DNA of 64,000 bases from Pectinophora gossypiella. Lineage: Eukaryota > Arthropoda > Insecta > Lepidoptera > Gelechiidae. The notes beneath the pieces were generated by a model that saw only the letters and a program-made list of their open reading frames with translations, made no database searches and was not told the DNA's origin. Below are positions 39,625-51,637 of this stretch, piece after piece (positions within the stretch are counted from its first letter, which is position 1; every line of letters starts with the position of its first letter). Where the stretch lies: positions 2,042,001-2,106,000 of the forward strand of contig NC_065410.1 in assembly GCF_024362695.1 (NCBI RefSeq), written 5' to 3'. The position numbers were made by a program, and so were the translations under genes.

Positions 39625-42600
39625 TGGAAAGAAGAAATGACAAGAATGCTATTTAGCGTGACATGGCTCTAACCAGATCCACTGGAAAACATAAAACAAT
39701 ATAAAACCTAAGTTTTAGTTTAGCTCATACACGATATTATGTTTTTTGAGGAACCGTGTCATGCGAAACAGTGTTCTATTGGAAAGAATAGTAAGAAGAA
39801 ATGCAAAGAACACAATTTAGCGTGACATAGCTCTAACCAGATCCACTGGAAAACATAAAACCATATAAAACCTAAGTTTTAGTTTAGCTCATACACGATA
39901 TTATGTTTTTTGAGGAACCGTCTCATGCGAAACAGTGTTCCATTGAAAAGTATTGTAAGAAGAAATGTAAAAAACACCATTTAGCGTGACATAGCTCTAA
40001 CCAGATCCACTGGAAAACATAAAACCATGTAAAACCCTAAATTTTTGTTTAGCTCATACACGATATTATGTTTTTTGAGGAACCGTCTCATGCGAAACAG
40101 TGTTCTATTGGAAAGAATAGTAAAAAGAAATACAAAAAACACCATTTAGCGTGACATAGCTCTAACCAGATCCACTGGAAAACATAAAACCATGTAAAAC
40201 CCTAAATTTTGTTTAGCTCATACACAATATTATGTTTTTTGAGGAACCGTCTCATGCGAAACAGTGTTCTATTAGAAAGAATAGTAAAAAGAAATACAAA
40301 AAACACCATTTAGCGTGACATAGCTCTAACCAGATCCACTGGAAAACATAAAACCATGTAAAACCCTAAATTTTTGTTTAGCTCATACACGATATTATGT
40401 TTTTTGAGGAACCGTCTCATGCGAAACAGTGTTCTATTGGAAAGAATAGTAAAAAGAAATACAAAAAACACCATTTAGCGTGACATAGCTCTAACCAGAT
40501 CCACTGGAAAACATAAAACCATGTAAAACCCTAAATTTTTGTTTAGCTCATACACGATATTATGTTTTTTTGAGGAACCGTCTCATGCGAAACAGTGTTC
40601 TATTGGAAAGAATAGTAAAAAGAAATACAAAAAACACCATTTAGCGTGACATAGCTCTAACCAGATCCACTGGAAAACATAAAACCATGTAAAACCCTAA
40701 TGTTTGTTTAGCTCACACGATATTATGTTTTTTGAGGAACCGTCTCATGCGAAACAGTGTTCTATTAGAAAGAATAGTAAAAAAAAATACAAAAAACACC
40801 ATTTAGCGTGACATAGCTCTAACCAGATCCACTGGAAAACATAAAACCATGTAAAACCTAAGTTTTAGTTAAGCTCATACACGATATTATGTTTTTTGAG
40901 GAACCGTCTCATGCGAAACAGTGTTCTATTGGAAAGAATAGTAAAAAGAAATACAAAAAACACCATTTAGCGTGACATAGCTCTACCAGATCCACTGGAA
41001 AACATAAAACCATGTAAAACCCTAATGTTTGTTTAGCTCACACGATATTATGTTTTTTGAGGGACCGTCTCATGCGAAACAGTGTTCTATTAGAAAGAAT
41101 AGTAAAAAAAAATACAAAAAACACCATTTAGCGTGACATAGCTCTAACCAGATCCACTGGAAAACATAAAACCATGTAAAACCTAAGTTTTAGTTTAGCT
41201 CATACACGATATTATATTTTTTGAGGAACCGTCTCATGCGAAACAGTGTTCTATTGAAAGAATAGTAAAAAGAAATGCAAAAAACACCATTTAGCGTGAC
41301 ATAGCTCTAACCAGATCCACTGGAAAACATAAAACCATGTAAAACCCAAATTTTTGTTTAGCTCATACACGATATTATGTTTTTTGAGGAACCGTCTCAT
41401 GCGAAACAGTGTTCTATTGGAAAGAATAGTAAAAGAAATACAAAAAACACCATTTAGCGTGACATAGCTATAACCAGATCCACTGGAAAACATAAAACCA
41501 TGTAAAACCCTAAATTTTTGTTTAGCTCATACACGATATTATGTTTTTTGAGGAACCGTCTCATGCGAAACAGTGTTCTATTGGAAAGAATAGTAAAAGA
41601 AATACAAAAAACACCATTTAGCGTGACATAGCTCTAACCAGATCCACTGGAAAACATAAAACCATGTAAAACCCTAATGTTTGTTTAGCTCACACGATAT
41701 TATGTTTTTTGAGGAACCGTCTCATGCGAAACAGTGTTCTATTAGAAAGAATAGTAAAAAAAAATACAAAAAACACCATTTAGCGTGACATAGCTCTAAC
41801 CAGATCCACTGGAAAACATAAAACCATGTAAAACCTAAGTTTTTGTTTAGCTCATACACGATATTATATTTTTGAGGAACCGTCTCATGCGAAACAGTGT
41901 TCTATTGAAAGAATAGTAAAAAGAAATACAAAAAACACCATTTAGCGTGACATAGCTCTAACCAGATCCACTGGAAAACATAAAACCATGTAAAACCCAA
42001 ATTTTTGTTTAGCTCATACACGATATTATGTTTTTTGAGGAACCGTCTCATGCGAAACAGTGTTCTATTGAAAGAATAGTAAAAAGAAATACAAAAAACA
42101 CCATTTAGCGTGACATAGCTCTAACCAGATCCACTGGAAAACATAAAACCATGTAAAACCCTAAGTTTTTGTTTAGCTCATACACGATATTATGTTTTTT
42201 GAGGAACCGTCTCATGCGAAACAGTGTTCTATTGAAAGAATAGTAAAAAGAAATACAAAAAACACCATTTAGCGTGACATAGCTCTAACCAGATCCACTG
42301 GAAAACATAAAACCATGTAAAACCCTAAGTTTAGCTCACACGATATTATGTTTTTTGAAGAACCGTCTCATGCGAAACAGTGTTCTATTAGAAAGAATAG
42401 TAAAAAAAAATACAAAAAACACCATTTAGCGTGACATAGCTCTAACCAGATCCACTGGAAAACATAAAACCATGTAAAACCCAAATTTTTGTTTAGCTCA
42501 TACACGATATTATGTTTTTTGAGGAACCGTCTCATGCGAAACAGTGTTCTATTGAAAGAATAGTAAAAAGAAATACAAAAAACACCATTTAGCGTGACAT

Positions 42601-42812
42601 AGCTCTAACCAGATCCACTGGAAAACATAAAACCATGTAAAACCTAAGTTTTTGTTTAGCTCATACACGATATTATGTTTTTTGAGGAACCGTCTCATGC
42701 GAAACAGTGTTCTATTGAAAGAATAGTAAAAAGAAATACAAAAAACACCATTTAGCGTGACATAGCTCTAACCAGATCCACTGGAAAACATAAAACCATA
42801 TAATCTTTAAGT
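39625..42812 (+). repeat. Minisatellite, 20 copies of about 155-168 bp
   Basis: TTTAGCGTGACAT followed by AGCTCTAACCAGATCCACTG occurs 20 times at spacings of about 155-168 bp (first near 39653, last near 42753). Each unit also has ACACGATATTATGTTTTTTG and GAACCGTCTCATGCG. Units differ by short indels in A-runs and by the presence of CATA before CACGATATT. Open frames such as 41251-41493 on the minus strand are by-products. Confidence 0.95.
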
Positions 42813-44699
42813 TTTTATTCTGCACTTACTATGTATATTATATTATCATTGTATATTCATGGTAAGTTGGATTTACTGTAGGTGTATGCAAATTAATAAC
42901 AAGCATAGTTGTTTGTTATTTGCGTCATTATAAGTAAATAAATAACGAATGTAGACTTAAAAAAATAAACGTAGGTAGTATGTTGGTTATGACTGTACAC
43001 ATATGAATTAAACTATATGCAGTTACTTTCATTTCTAATAACATTTGGTGTATTTGGTAACATTTAAAACTAAACAATTTTACCAGAATTTATAAAATAT
43101 GACTCGCTTTCTATTTTTTTAACTAAAGGTGTTTTCTTTTACCTTTCAATTTTTAAGTATTTTTTTTTGTTTTAGCCATATTTGATTTGAAAATTTGAAT
43201 ATCAAAGTTTCACGTTGTTAGGTAGTGCTTTCTTCTCCAATTATTGTTTTTCCAAGTAGTAGGTATTTTCTAGCAATTTCACTTTATTTAGCCTGTATAC
43301 ATGTATTAATTACTTTATGTATGTTTTTGTATCGATGAGTGATCATTCTTCTGTCAATACTGGTGAGACCCGCTTGTGGGAGGCCAGAAATTAACATGAT
43401 CAAATTTGTTTTTGAATTTGCTTAGAATGGTATAGAACATTCATTGTTGTTGTTCATAGGCTTAATTATTTTTACATACACCATTAAAGGTAAAGCATGG
43501 TCGTACTTAATATCCTCCTGCGGCTTAGATTTTCAAACACAATAGCGAAACAATGGGATTTGGTTTAAGGACTTTTTTCATGTTTAGCCCATCTGACAGT
43601 CGTCATATTTACCCATGTTTATGAATGAAATTGTTCGTTACTGCCGGATACAGGTAATTATTGACCTATTTTATTCCACAACACAATAAATAATGTTCTA
43701 AATAACACTTTTCATTTATATATTTGTAGCCACAAATCTGTGCAATTGATGAAGCGTCTTTGCTGACACAATGACGATGATGATTCATACACCATTGAAT
43801 GCTAATGTATAATATTTTACTGTACTGATTCAACGTACCATAACACATATTCTTTATTCTGTCCGTTCCATTACATGACACACGAGTTTTACTATGTAGC
43901 GTTTATGTGTACTCATTAATCGATTTCCAGCTTGGCATTTGTTTAAGTTTTTGAATATTTCTTCGAGCAGACATTTGTAGTAATGTTATTTCTTAAATTT
44001 TCCTTGATGACGAGTAAACAGGCATCCGGGTAGTTTCCTTTCTTCCTTATATTTATTATTTAAGGCGTATATTTTCTTGTTTATTTACTTAATTCTAACT
44101 TATATAAAATATTCTTTAGTACAATTTTAATGGAACTTATATTTTTTACAAATCAATATAATTTGCAAATGTTAAATACATTAAAATGTATACACTACAC
44201 ATTACACAAATTGAATCGGTTATAAAAACTTATTTTTCATTTTACATTTATTTTCCTGAATTAATGAATGAAAATATCAAGTCGTTTGTGTTATAAAATA
44301 GCTAATCCAACTTACCATGAATATCGTATTTTTTTTTATTATTTTAGTAAATATATTTTGCTTACTGCTTAGTGAATGATAAAAAAATAAGTGACTAAAA
44401 TGACAAAGATTAATTTTACTTAATGTAAGTTAGGTATTGGGTAAAATGCTTTTGAATGATGATTTGTTTAAATATACTCGTAGAAGTATAATTACTGCAT
44501 AACTTATTGCTTTAAGTTGAGAAAATAGCACTTAGGAGAAAAATGTATCAATAAACATCATTGGTGTCTTCATCGAAATATTTTAGTATTAATTTATTGT
44601 TTATATACGCACTTAAATTTGGTAACAAAATCATTTGTATAGCGTTAGCGTTATAAAGTAAAAAATGAACATCAATAAATCATACGTTTGCTTACAAAA
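42813..44699. other. AT-rich segment bounded by a 21-bp inverted repeat; no gene
   Basis: A perfect 21-bp inverted repeat starting ATATTCATGGTAAG lies at 42853-42873 and, inverted, at 44304-44324, enclosing 1.43 kb of AT-rich DNA with no coding-like frame. The only frame of note (43666-43881, minus) has no motif. It could be a decayed transposon. Confidence 0.55.
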
Positions 44700-45420
44700 A
44701 ACAAACAGTTTTAGCGCTTAAACACTGAAACAGAATTCTTTTCAAATAACTTCGAACAATTACCACTTTAATACACCTAAACTAAACATTGTCCATGTAC
44801 AGCGAGATCCTGAATACTGATTACAGTTTCCGTACTCCCTCCTTTCCAGTCCTAAGCGACATTCAAACCTTCACTGACACGATCATTCCACAGGATACGT
44901 CCATCCCTTGTATCCCAGATCGCAAGAATCGGCTAGCACGGCATAGCAGCTTGACAGCTAAAACTCACGCAACCATTGTTGATCGACCTACAAAATCCAC
45001 CGAAAATGCCTACGACGATGGGAACAACACCGACAGTTCTACTCCGGATCATTCCAACCTGCGACATTCATCCATATGACAGCTTACTTGATCTGAGTGG
45101 AACTCAGCTAAAGCAATCGAGTGATACCTGCCTCCATCTTCCAGCCAGCTCCACTTCACTCCCATGCACCGGTCGCACCCGCAGCCAAGTGTTCATCCTG
45201 CCAGTTCCCTTCACGCCCGTTCTCTCGTCCCCTAAAGATGAACCTCCACAGCGTTAACGGCTGGGAAGGGCATGCACACATTGCCAATTGATTAACACAC
45301 ATTTTAATTCAGTGATTGTGACTAATAAAATGGTAAACCTAGCTTTTGAAATTCAATGTAACCATCATCAAATCGAGTGCAAGCTTGTTAAAGTCAGTTC
45401 TATCGTTAAATAATACGAAA
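44700..45420 (+). repeat. Inverted arm B (related to 38685-39465)
   Basis: The plus strand resembles the minus strand of arm A over about 700 bp, clearly diverged and with indels. It contains two overlapping frames (44789-45079 and 44976-45257). The second has an in-order counterpart in arm A, with stops there (LDLSGTQLKQ; LPASSTSLPC). That hints at ancient coding, but no protein family is recognised. Arm B ends close to the Helitron coding region. Confidence 0.6.
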
Positions 45421-45578
45421 AGAAGAAAAAACAAGATAGAATGAATATAAATAATAATAAATAATTCGCAATATACGATAATTTCAGCACATGATTTAAC
45501 CGATCTAAAAAAACCCAATAAGCTTAATAACAGAGATGAACTGTTCAGTCTTTTCAAGAAGTGCCACCCTAAATAAAG

Positions 45579-48128
45579 TTACGTTAAACTTAAAAGTTCT
45601 GATATGATAACGTTATTCGAGAAAGGTTGGTCATTTTCGATTCGGTGCCTGGGTAGTAGTACTTTTATGTCACGTCTTTCGCGAACGCGACCTAAAGCTA
45701 CATACAGTTGACCGTGACTAAACATATCAGATCTAAGATCGACCCCAACGCGACTAATCGTTTGACCCTGGCTCTTGTGAATAGTCATTGCATAACATAC
45801 CTGCAATGGAAATTGACGGCGACACATCTCGTAAGGGCTGTTATGTTCTATAGGCGCTTTAAAAAGAATTCGAGGGATCAAATAATCTCCTAGTTCACCT
45901 TGTTTCCGAACTTTAATAATATATGGAGATGTTTCAACAACTATTACTTTGGTGCCATTTACTAAGCCGTCCGCGAAACTAAGATTACGCGTAATTACAC
46001 AAACACATTCTAATTTTAATTGTAAGTCGAAATCTGGAACACCTTGTGGTCGAAGTGTATGTAAAAATTCGGGACTAAAATATACTTGATCAGCGTTGTC
46101 GCTTAAAACTTTGTCTATTGCATAAAAATGTAATACTTCTCCTGGTAGTTTGTCTAAAATAACGGCATTAATTTCTCTAACTGCATCGTTACGGGTGCAT
46201 AGAATCGCTCTGAAGGAGCATACGCCTGGCTCAGTAAGGGTAACTTCTGGGAATACAAAATCAATTAAATCTTCTAATTCAGTAACATAATCAATGGATT
46301 CAAGTTGGACTAATTGCAAATCATTATTATTTGTTTCTAACCTAAGAGTAGGTAATAAATTTGAACCCAGTTTTAAAAGAAAATCTGCATACTGTGCGTC
46401 ATCCTTACATCTCTGTGAAGTTACCAAACTAAATTTTTTTAATTGTTTCCAAATAGGTGAAGTTTTTAGTGACGCGTTTAATATATCAAAATTCGTTCGT
46501 GCTTCTGGGACTACAGGAGGAATTTGACGAAAATCTCCAGCAAAAATAATTATTTTAGAACCAAAAATTTTGTCTGACCTCATCAAATCCTGCAATGATC
46601 TATTTAATAAATTTATAAGGTATTTATGAGCCATCGGCGCCTCATCATACACAATGAGATTAGAATTATAAATCAATTCAGCTCTTTGAGTACCATTAGA
46701 GATGTTCCAGTATCCGCTATCATCTAATAGATGTAAAGGAAATCTAAACAAGGAATGAGCCGTCATTCCGTTTGTGTAATTTTGAGCAGCAATTGCAGAC
46801 GATGCACAGGTTAAAGCTATACCTTTAAGGTTACCGCGGATATATGCAGTTATGACCTTCAATAAAAGCGTTTTCCCGGTGCCGGCGGGACCATCGATAA
46901 AAATCGCACAGTTGTTGGATTCTCGGTAAACACTATCAACGCAAAGCTTTTCCACGTAATCGAATACGGCACGTTGATCGGGAGATAACTGTGGCAACCA
47001 CTCTTCTACGTATGATTTCAAACTATCTAAATCATATTCAGTGCGTTCCCTATCCAACTCCGTTGACCTATAAATTACTTCCGGCAAACCTTGTTCTATT
47101 AACGAAGTTCCGTGTCTGCGTAGCATTCTATCTATTTGAATGAGGCACATGTTAAACGCGTTTTCTTCGTCATCTGGCACCCTGTAAAGGAAATCTTCGG
47201 CCAATTGACGTTTATACGTGTTCCACAGTGACGCCACTGAGGCACCATTAACAGCCAGCGTTACAAAAAAGCTACGAAGTCGTGGTCCGGTTAAAAAAGT
47301 GGAAGCTTCTTCCATAGCCCGTTCATATTCGACTGCGTCGTCCGCAAGTCCTACGAATTTGGCAGCTTCTTGAAAAGTTGTGCAATTTGGACCTCCAATT
47401 TGAAGTAAATCCGCGAAACTACGACAAGGGTAAACACTTAAAAGAAGTCTTAAAAAGAACTGTTCACCTCTGTTCGGCGCGACCCAAAATAGACGCGCGA
47501 CGAGCTCACCCCGCATTCTCCGCGTAAGAAATTTGCCGTTTTGCATTTGCACCGCCTGAACTGTCTTTAAACAAGGATCTTTCGCATGAATGTTATAATT
47601 TTCAAAAAAGTCTAAGTATGATACCCGATCAAACTCCTCAGTTAAAGGCCTACTGAAATAGTCTAAAAGATCTGAACCTGCATTATTAACTGCCTCGTTC
47701 GCGTGGCCAGGCTTAAAAAATACCGAATTTTGATCGGGCAAATGTACTGTTAACATTTTTACCGTAGGGTTCCTAGCTACAATATCAAATTCGAGAACAC
47801 GCCACGCTGCTTCGCTAGAACTAATATATCGCTTAGTGACATATTGTTCGATTTCATCCTCACGATGTTCTTCATCAACAACGGCAATACGGGCTTCATC
47901 AGGTCCTTTTGTCATATATTTAAATAAATACTTAATTATAGCACGCTGTGTGGACACTTCTAAATTTATGTGAGCATAATATTTTAGGAGAAGAGCAGGT
48001 TTATAAGGAACGACCCACAAATCATTAACTATTACGTCTCTGCCGCGATATTTAATAATCGCCTGATTTTTACTATTGCGACGTAAATGTATAAAACCTC
48101 TATCGTCACTGAAGGTGACTGGTGTTTC
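45579..48128 (-). CDS. Helitron Rep/helicase, C-terminal part (Y2 and PIF1-like helicase)
   Basis: About 850 codons in one frame. The ATG-less start at 48020 (TTG) is not a real start: the frame is open upstream to the A-run at 48129-48136, where it joins the next coding block by a one-base shift. It opens with the end of the Rep nuclease, including the two catalytic tyrosines of rolling-circle Helitrons (IIKYLFKYMTKG, Tyr 31 and 35 counted from 48020). After a linker comes a PIF1-like SF1B helicase: Walker A GPAGTGKTLL (about 377-386), Walker B IVYDEAPMAH, GDFRQIPP, RCKDDAQYADFL and the late motifs AMTIHKSQGQTI and YVALGRVRE. All helicase motifs are present, so this is a recent or conserved copy. 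It would nick, unwind and transfer single strands during transposition. Confidence 0.9.
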   Translation of the reverse strand, partial: ETPVTFSDDRGFIHLRRNSKNQAIIKYRGRDVIVNDLWVVPYKPALLLKYYAHINLEVSTQRAIIKYLFKYMTKGPDEARIAVVDEEHREDEIEQYVTKRYISSSEAAWRVLEFDIVARNPTVKMLTVHLPDQNSVFFKPGHANEAVNNAGSDLLDYFSRPLTEEFDRVSYLDFFENYNIHAKDPCLKTVQAVQMQNGKFLTRRMRGELVARLFWVAPNRGEQFFLRLLLSVYPCRSFADLLQIGGPNCTTFQEAAKFVGLADDAVEYERAMEEASTFLTGPRLRSFFVTLAVNGASVASLWNTYKRQLAEDFLYRVPDDEENAFNMCLIQIDRMLRRHGTSLIEQGLPEVIYRSTELDRERTEYDLDSLKSYVEEWLPQLSPDQRAVFDYVEKLCVDSVYRESNNCAIFIDGPAGTGKTLLLKVITAYIRGNLKGIALTCASSAIAAQNYTNGMTAHSLFRFPLHLLDDSGYWNISNGTQRAELIYNSNLIVYDEAPMAHKYLINLLNRSLQDLMRSDKIFGSKIIIFAGDFRQIPPVVPEARTNFDILNASLKTSPIWKQLKKFSLVTSQRCKDDAQYADFLLKLGSNLLPTLRLETNNNDLQLVQLESIDYVTELEDLIDFVFPEVTLTEPGVCSFRAILCTRNDAVREINAVILDKLPGEVLHFYAIDKVLSDNADQVYFSPEFLHTLRPQGVPDFDLQLKLECVCVITRNLSFADGLVNGTKVIVVETSPYIIKVRKQGELGDYLIPRILFKAPIEHNSPYEMCRRQFPLQVCYAMTIHKSQGQTISRVGVDLRSDMFSHGQLYVALGRVRERRDIKVLLPRHRIENDQPFSNNVIISELLSLT

Positions 48129-51017
48129 TTTTTTTTGGAAAATATTTTAAACAGTTTTTTTTTTCACTATTCCAACACGGCAAATTAGTTCGGTAAGGAG
48201 GGCCGCATGGACCGTGTATCATGTGATCCATGACAACTTTGTATAATAAAGTTTGTGCTGGATCAGGTATGGTAGCTCGAACAAACTTATCAATATCCAG
48301 ACTTTCTACTGGTCCACCACCTTCCACTCTAAAAGCAATATGCGCATGTGGTAGTCCTCTTTTTTGGAACTCTATAACATGCATTATATAAACAATTTTT
48401 CCGAACCATTTACCCGATTTTAAATCTTTTAATAACTCTCCGAGTTTTAAGTTGAAAACTCGAGCACAAGTAAGGGGGTCTTTTGATCGACCTGATAATG
48501 TTGAATTTTTTATTTCAGGCCAGTTGGGGTTACATGTTAAAGTTAAAAAATATGATGGTGGACCTAACCTGTTTACCATTGCTATAGCATCCAGGTATTT
48601 CTTTTTCATGTATCGTGGACCCCCTGTGAATGAGCTAGGTAAATAAATTTTACCAGGTTCTACTCCACCTTCTCCTAAAATAAACTCGTCATTAATTAAT
48701 TCTTGGAGTGGAGCTACTCTTAGCCTGTTTTGTTGTTTTGTTTGGCTATTTTTCAAAAACCGCAAGCGTTCTTCTAAAATTCTACAAAACATATCGACTA
48801 ACCACTCTTCAGATAAACGACCAAATATGCTAAATCGCGATTCGGATAAAAGTAAACAACGGACATATTTAACCTGATTAAGCTTATTGCCCTTATTATC
48901 TCTCATATCTGGATGCCAACCAGTATTTCCGTGAGGATATAAGAGAGGATACTGGAAAGTCTCGTATAAGGAATCCATTATATCTATTGTTCGAGGCCTA
49001 CCGTCTGCTATCTTTTTGACTACAATACAGCGTGGAGAAAATTCTTCGCGGTCTGTACTAATAATTGCGGCAATTTCTTGACCAATAGGTTGATCTCCGA
49101 GGATGTTACCGTGAGTCGCACGAGTAGTTTTTTCGAACTTTAAGAAAGCTTCTGATGATACCTCTAAACTTAATCTTCTAAAACAATTTATGTATGGATT
49201 AACTGTGTGCATGAAACCTGTAATCATTCGAACTACCGATTTATCTAAACTTAATTCGCCAGCTAAACTTTCTCTTTCGCTACTGTCATTTATGTAAAAA
49301 TTTATATTATTCGGACTTTCATTGTAAGATAAATCAAAGATACGGTGGTAAATACGTCCTTGAATTTTTAGAAAAGATATACCTTCTGGATGATGGAAAC
49401 CGTGGGAAACACCTAATGCCGAAAATGCAAAAATATTATTATAAGCGCGTGGTCTATTTAAAAAAGCTGGATTTGTATAAAATTCTTCGTTTAAGGGGAG
49501 AAAATTTTGAACATTATAGTCACCTGAATGACAACACCATTGCCGACGAGATTTCTCTTCTTCGAACAATGGAGCATTGCATCTTGGACATCTATATGTT
49601 TGCTCAGACAGAAGCGACGTATTTTTTAAATTATATAAGCGAATAGTGCTGAGTTCATGTCCCTGTTTTTCACCTATTAAATTTTTTGAATATCTCAGCG
49701 GTGTTTCTATGTTACGACAATTTTCTGTATATCTTTGTGCTGCTTTTTTGTTAATTTCCGGGTGGAGCTCGTAATAACGTTGAACGGCCGCGCGATGAAC
49801 GTCTGGGTTGTTCTCGTTATAACGTTGAACGGCCGCGCGGTTTATGTCTGGATTGCGTTCGTTATACCGTTGAACGGCCTCGCGGTTAATGTCTGGATTG
49901 CGTTCGTTATACCGTTGAACTGCCTTGCGATTAACAGCGGGGTTTTTCGTTGTATATTTCCTTACAGCTTCGCGATGCGCATTTTCTTTATTCGGTTTTC
50001 GTCCGCGTTTCTGTTTTTTGGGTCGGCCGCCTTTATTTTTAACGCATTGGTTTTCGGCTTGATTACCAATTCTTTCTAATAGGACAACTGGTTTTAAAAT
50101 TGACAATTTCAAATCATTTGTAGTGTCATAAACATCTACAGGATTTGTATCAACTTTCAATTTACTATCTAAATTTTGCACAGAGGTTTTAATCGGGGTC
50201 AGTGTTGACTGATAGTTTATCAAAATAGAATCTAAAGTTTGATTCACATGTAATGGTGATGATATTAAATCTATTAAAATGGACTGTGACGTTTCGGAAC
50301 TAACCTGGGTTTCATTTTGCCACATAAGGTCGTCATTTAATACTCTTAATCGAGTTAATGAGTATTCGGAACCGTCGTAAATTTCATTCGCGAGTAAAAG
50401 TTTTGCTAGCGCTTCGGTTGAATTACATTTAAATAAACGTGCTACGTAAGGACCGTCCTCTGGTTTGCCCTTTCCTATGTTAATGTTTTTGCTGTTAACC
50501 GCATGGCTGTTAAAGAAATAATATTCACCATTAAAGCGCCAAAAACTAAAAGTATAACCCTGACCCGTAAACAATATGCTATCCGTACTGTCGTTGTGAT
50601 TTGAATTGTTTACATTATAAGCAAATTCCGAATCAACAGTATAGTCATTAGTATTAAAAAATACTCTGTTGTCCAAAATATTCTTTAACGTTAATAAACC
50701 TACGTCTTTATTCGCGGGAGTTGTAGGATACGTATTAGAAATGATCCAGTTGTCCTCCATGCTAACTATATTTACGACGTTACTCCCGACGCGAAGCTCA
50801 TTGGGTAATTCATCTGGCATAAAATAACTGACACCCCTCTGAAGTAAATATTTTAACTGCATGTAAAGTGTATCCCCCATTTTTAAAATTTCATCAACTT
50901 CGGCAGTAGTGAAACATGCGCGATTATGGAATACAGAATAAATTGAAGCGCATGCTGAGATAACCGTACATTGCGAATTATTACCTTCATACACATCGGA
51001 GCCTTGGTGTGTTAGAC
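48106..51017 (-). CDS. Helitron protein, N-terminal part (protease-like, zinc finger, HUH Rep)
   Basis: A frame of about 970 codons with no ATG before its conserved N-terminus; 50994 is a GTG. Order: THQGS and SQCTVISACAS, then FFNSHA, a cysteine-protease-like unit (C76/OTU-like, about residues 1-190 from 50994). Next is a hydrophilic linker with basic KNKGGRPKKQKRGRKP, then five to six 15-residue repeats (AVQRYNERNPDINRE). A zinc finger follows (CPRCNAPLF ... WCCHSGDY), then the Helitron N-domain (FSALGVSHGF, FLKIQGRIYHRIFD). The HUH nuclease motif is HVIEFQKRGLPHAHIAF (His at about 883 and 885). The frame hits TGA at 48106, 21 nt beyond an extra A. Its N-terminus abuts an acceptor-like site at 51018, so translation probably starts in an upstream exon. 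Confidence 0.85.
48129..48136 (-). other. Homopolymer frameshift splitting the Helitron Rep
   Basis: An A8 run on the minus strand. Upstream of it the HUH frame is correct. With seven A instead of eight, the frame continues into the Y2 part (first codons after the run read ETPVTFSDDRG, as expected for Helitron Rep). It is either one inserted base or a sequencing/assembly error. Confidence 0.8.
49715..49985 (-). repeat. 45-bp in-frame tandem repeat in the Helitron protein
   Basis: GTTGAACGGCCGCGCG-like blocks recur every 45 bp (about 49779, 49824, 49869, 49914). They encode 15-residue units of the form A-V-Q-R-Y-N-E-x-N-P-D-I-N-R-x, about 5.7 copies. It looks like a charged spacer between the protease-like unit and the zinc finger. 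Confidence 0.85.
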
Positions 51018-51033
51018 CTAAGGAATTAGTAAA
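51018..51033 (-). promoter_or_regulatory. Splice-acceptor-like site at the Helitron N-terminus
   Basis: TTTACTAATTCCTTAG directly before the first in-frame codons (G|GT CTA ACA ...). It has a TACTAAT branch-point-like word and ends in TAG. An in-frame TAA lies just upstream (about 51042), so the frame cannot simply extend. Confidence 0.45.
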
Positions 51034-51637
51034 CGTTAGATATTAATTTATTTAATAGATAAGGCAATACACCCTATTTTTGACATCCCTACTGTCTTTA
51101 GTAGGAAAAAAATAAGATAATTTTGATATATTCCATGCTATCTAAACAAAAATATGGTCCAATCTGGTTCTAGGTAATGGACATTTTTTTTAAAAACCAT
51201 TTTAACCTCAGTGCGAACGTTAAAATTTGAGAAATGATTAGACTGTACCACTAATTTAAGGTGCTAATAATTAGGCAGTTTACCCTATATACTTAAATTA
51301 AAATATTATTTATCAATATTATCATTCTCCAATAATGTAATTTTTTAATAAAAAAATAATTCACAGATATAATTACAGGCAATGCAATAACTATTATATG
51401 ACCATTAAATTACCTATTATTAAAAAAAGAAATAGTAACCTACGCATATACAATTTCAGTCGGATCAATAAACCTAGGTAGTAATTTGTTTAAGCCTTAC
51501 GTATAAAAATACACAATGCCGCCTTTACATTGTAAACGCAGGCTAAACCCTACAAGATTTATCAAAATAATGTACTAAGTATTGTACACATTAAAAAGGT
51601 CCACTGAAAACTCCGCGATGGTATATGTGTATCTCTT

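Noticed and set aside
39625..42812. CRISPR-like array
   Set aside because: Whole units of 155-168 bp are repeated without unique spacers, and the setting is an animal genome.
44789..45257. Two overlapping plus-strand frames as a host gene
   Set aside because: The first starts at a non-ATG codon, the frames overlap out of register, and the related arm A has stops. Kept only as possible ancient coding inside arm B.
45340..45360. CCTAG near 45346 as the 3' end of the autonomous Helitron (minus strand)
   Set aside because: There is no hairpin next to it, and the same interval aligns with arm A, which has no Helitron. The true 3' end remains unknown.
48452..50079. Plus-strand frames of 64-114 codons inside the Helitron
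   Set aside because: They are antisense to the Helitron protein; the one at 49735-50079 mirrors the 45-bp repeat.
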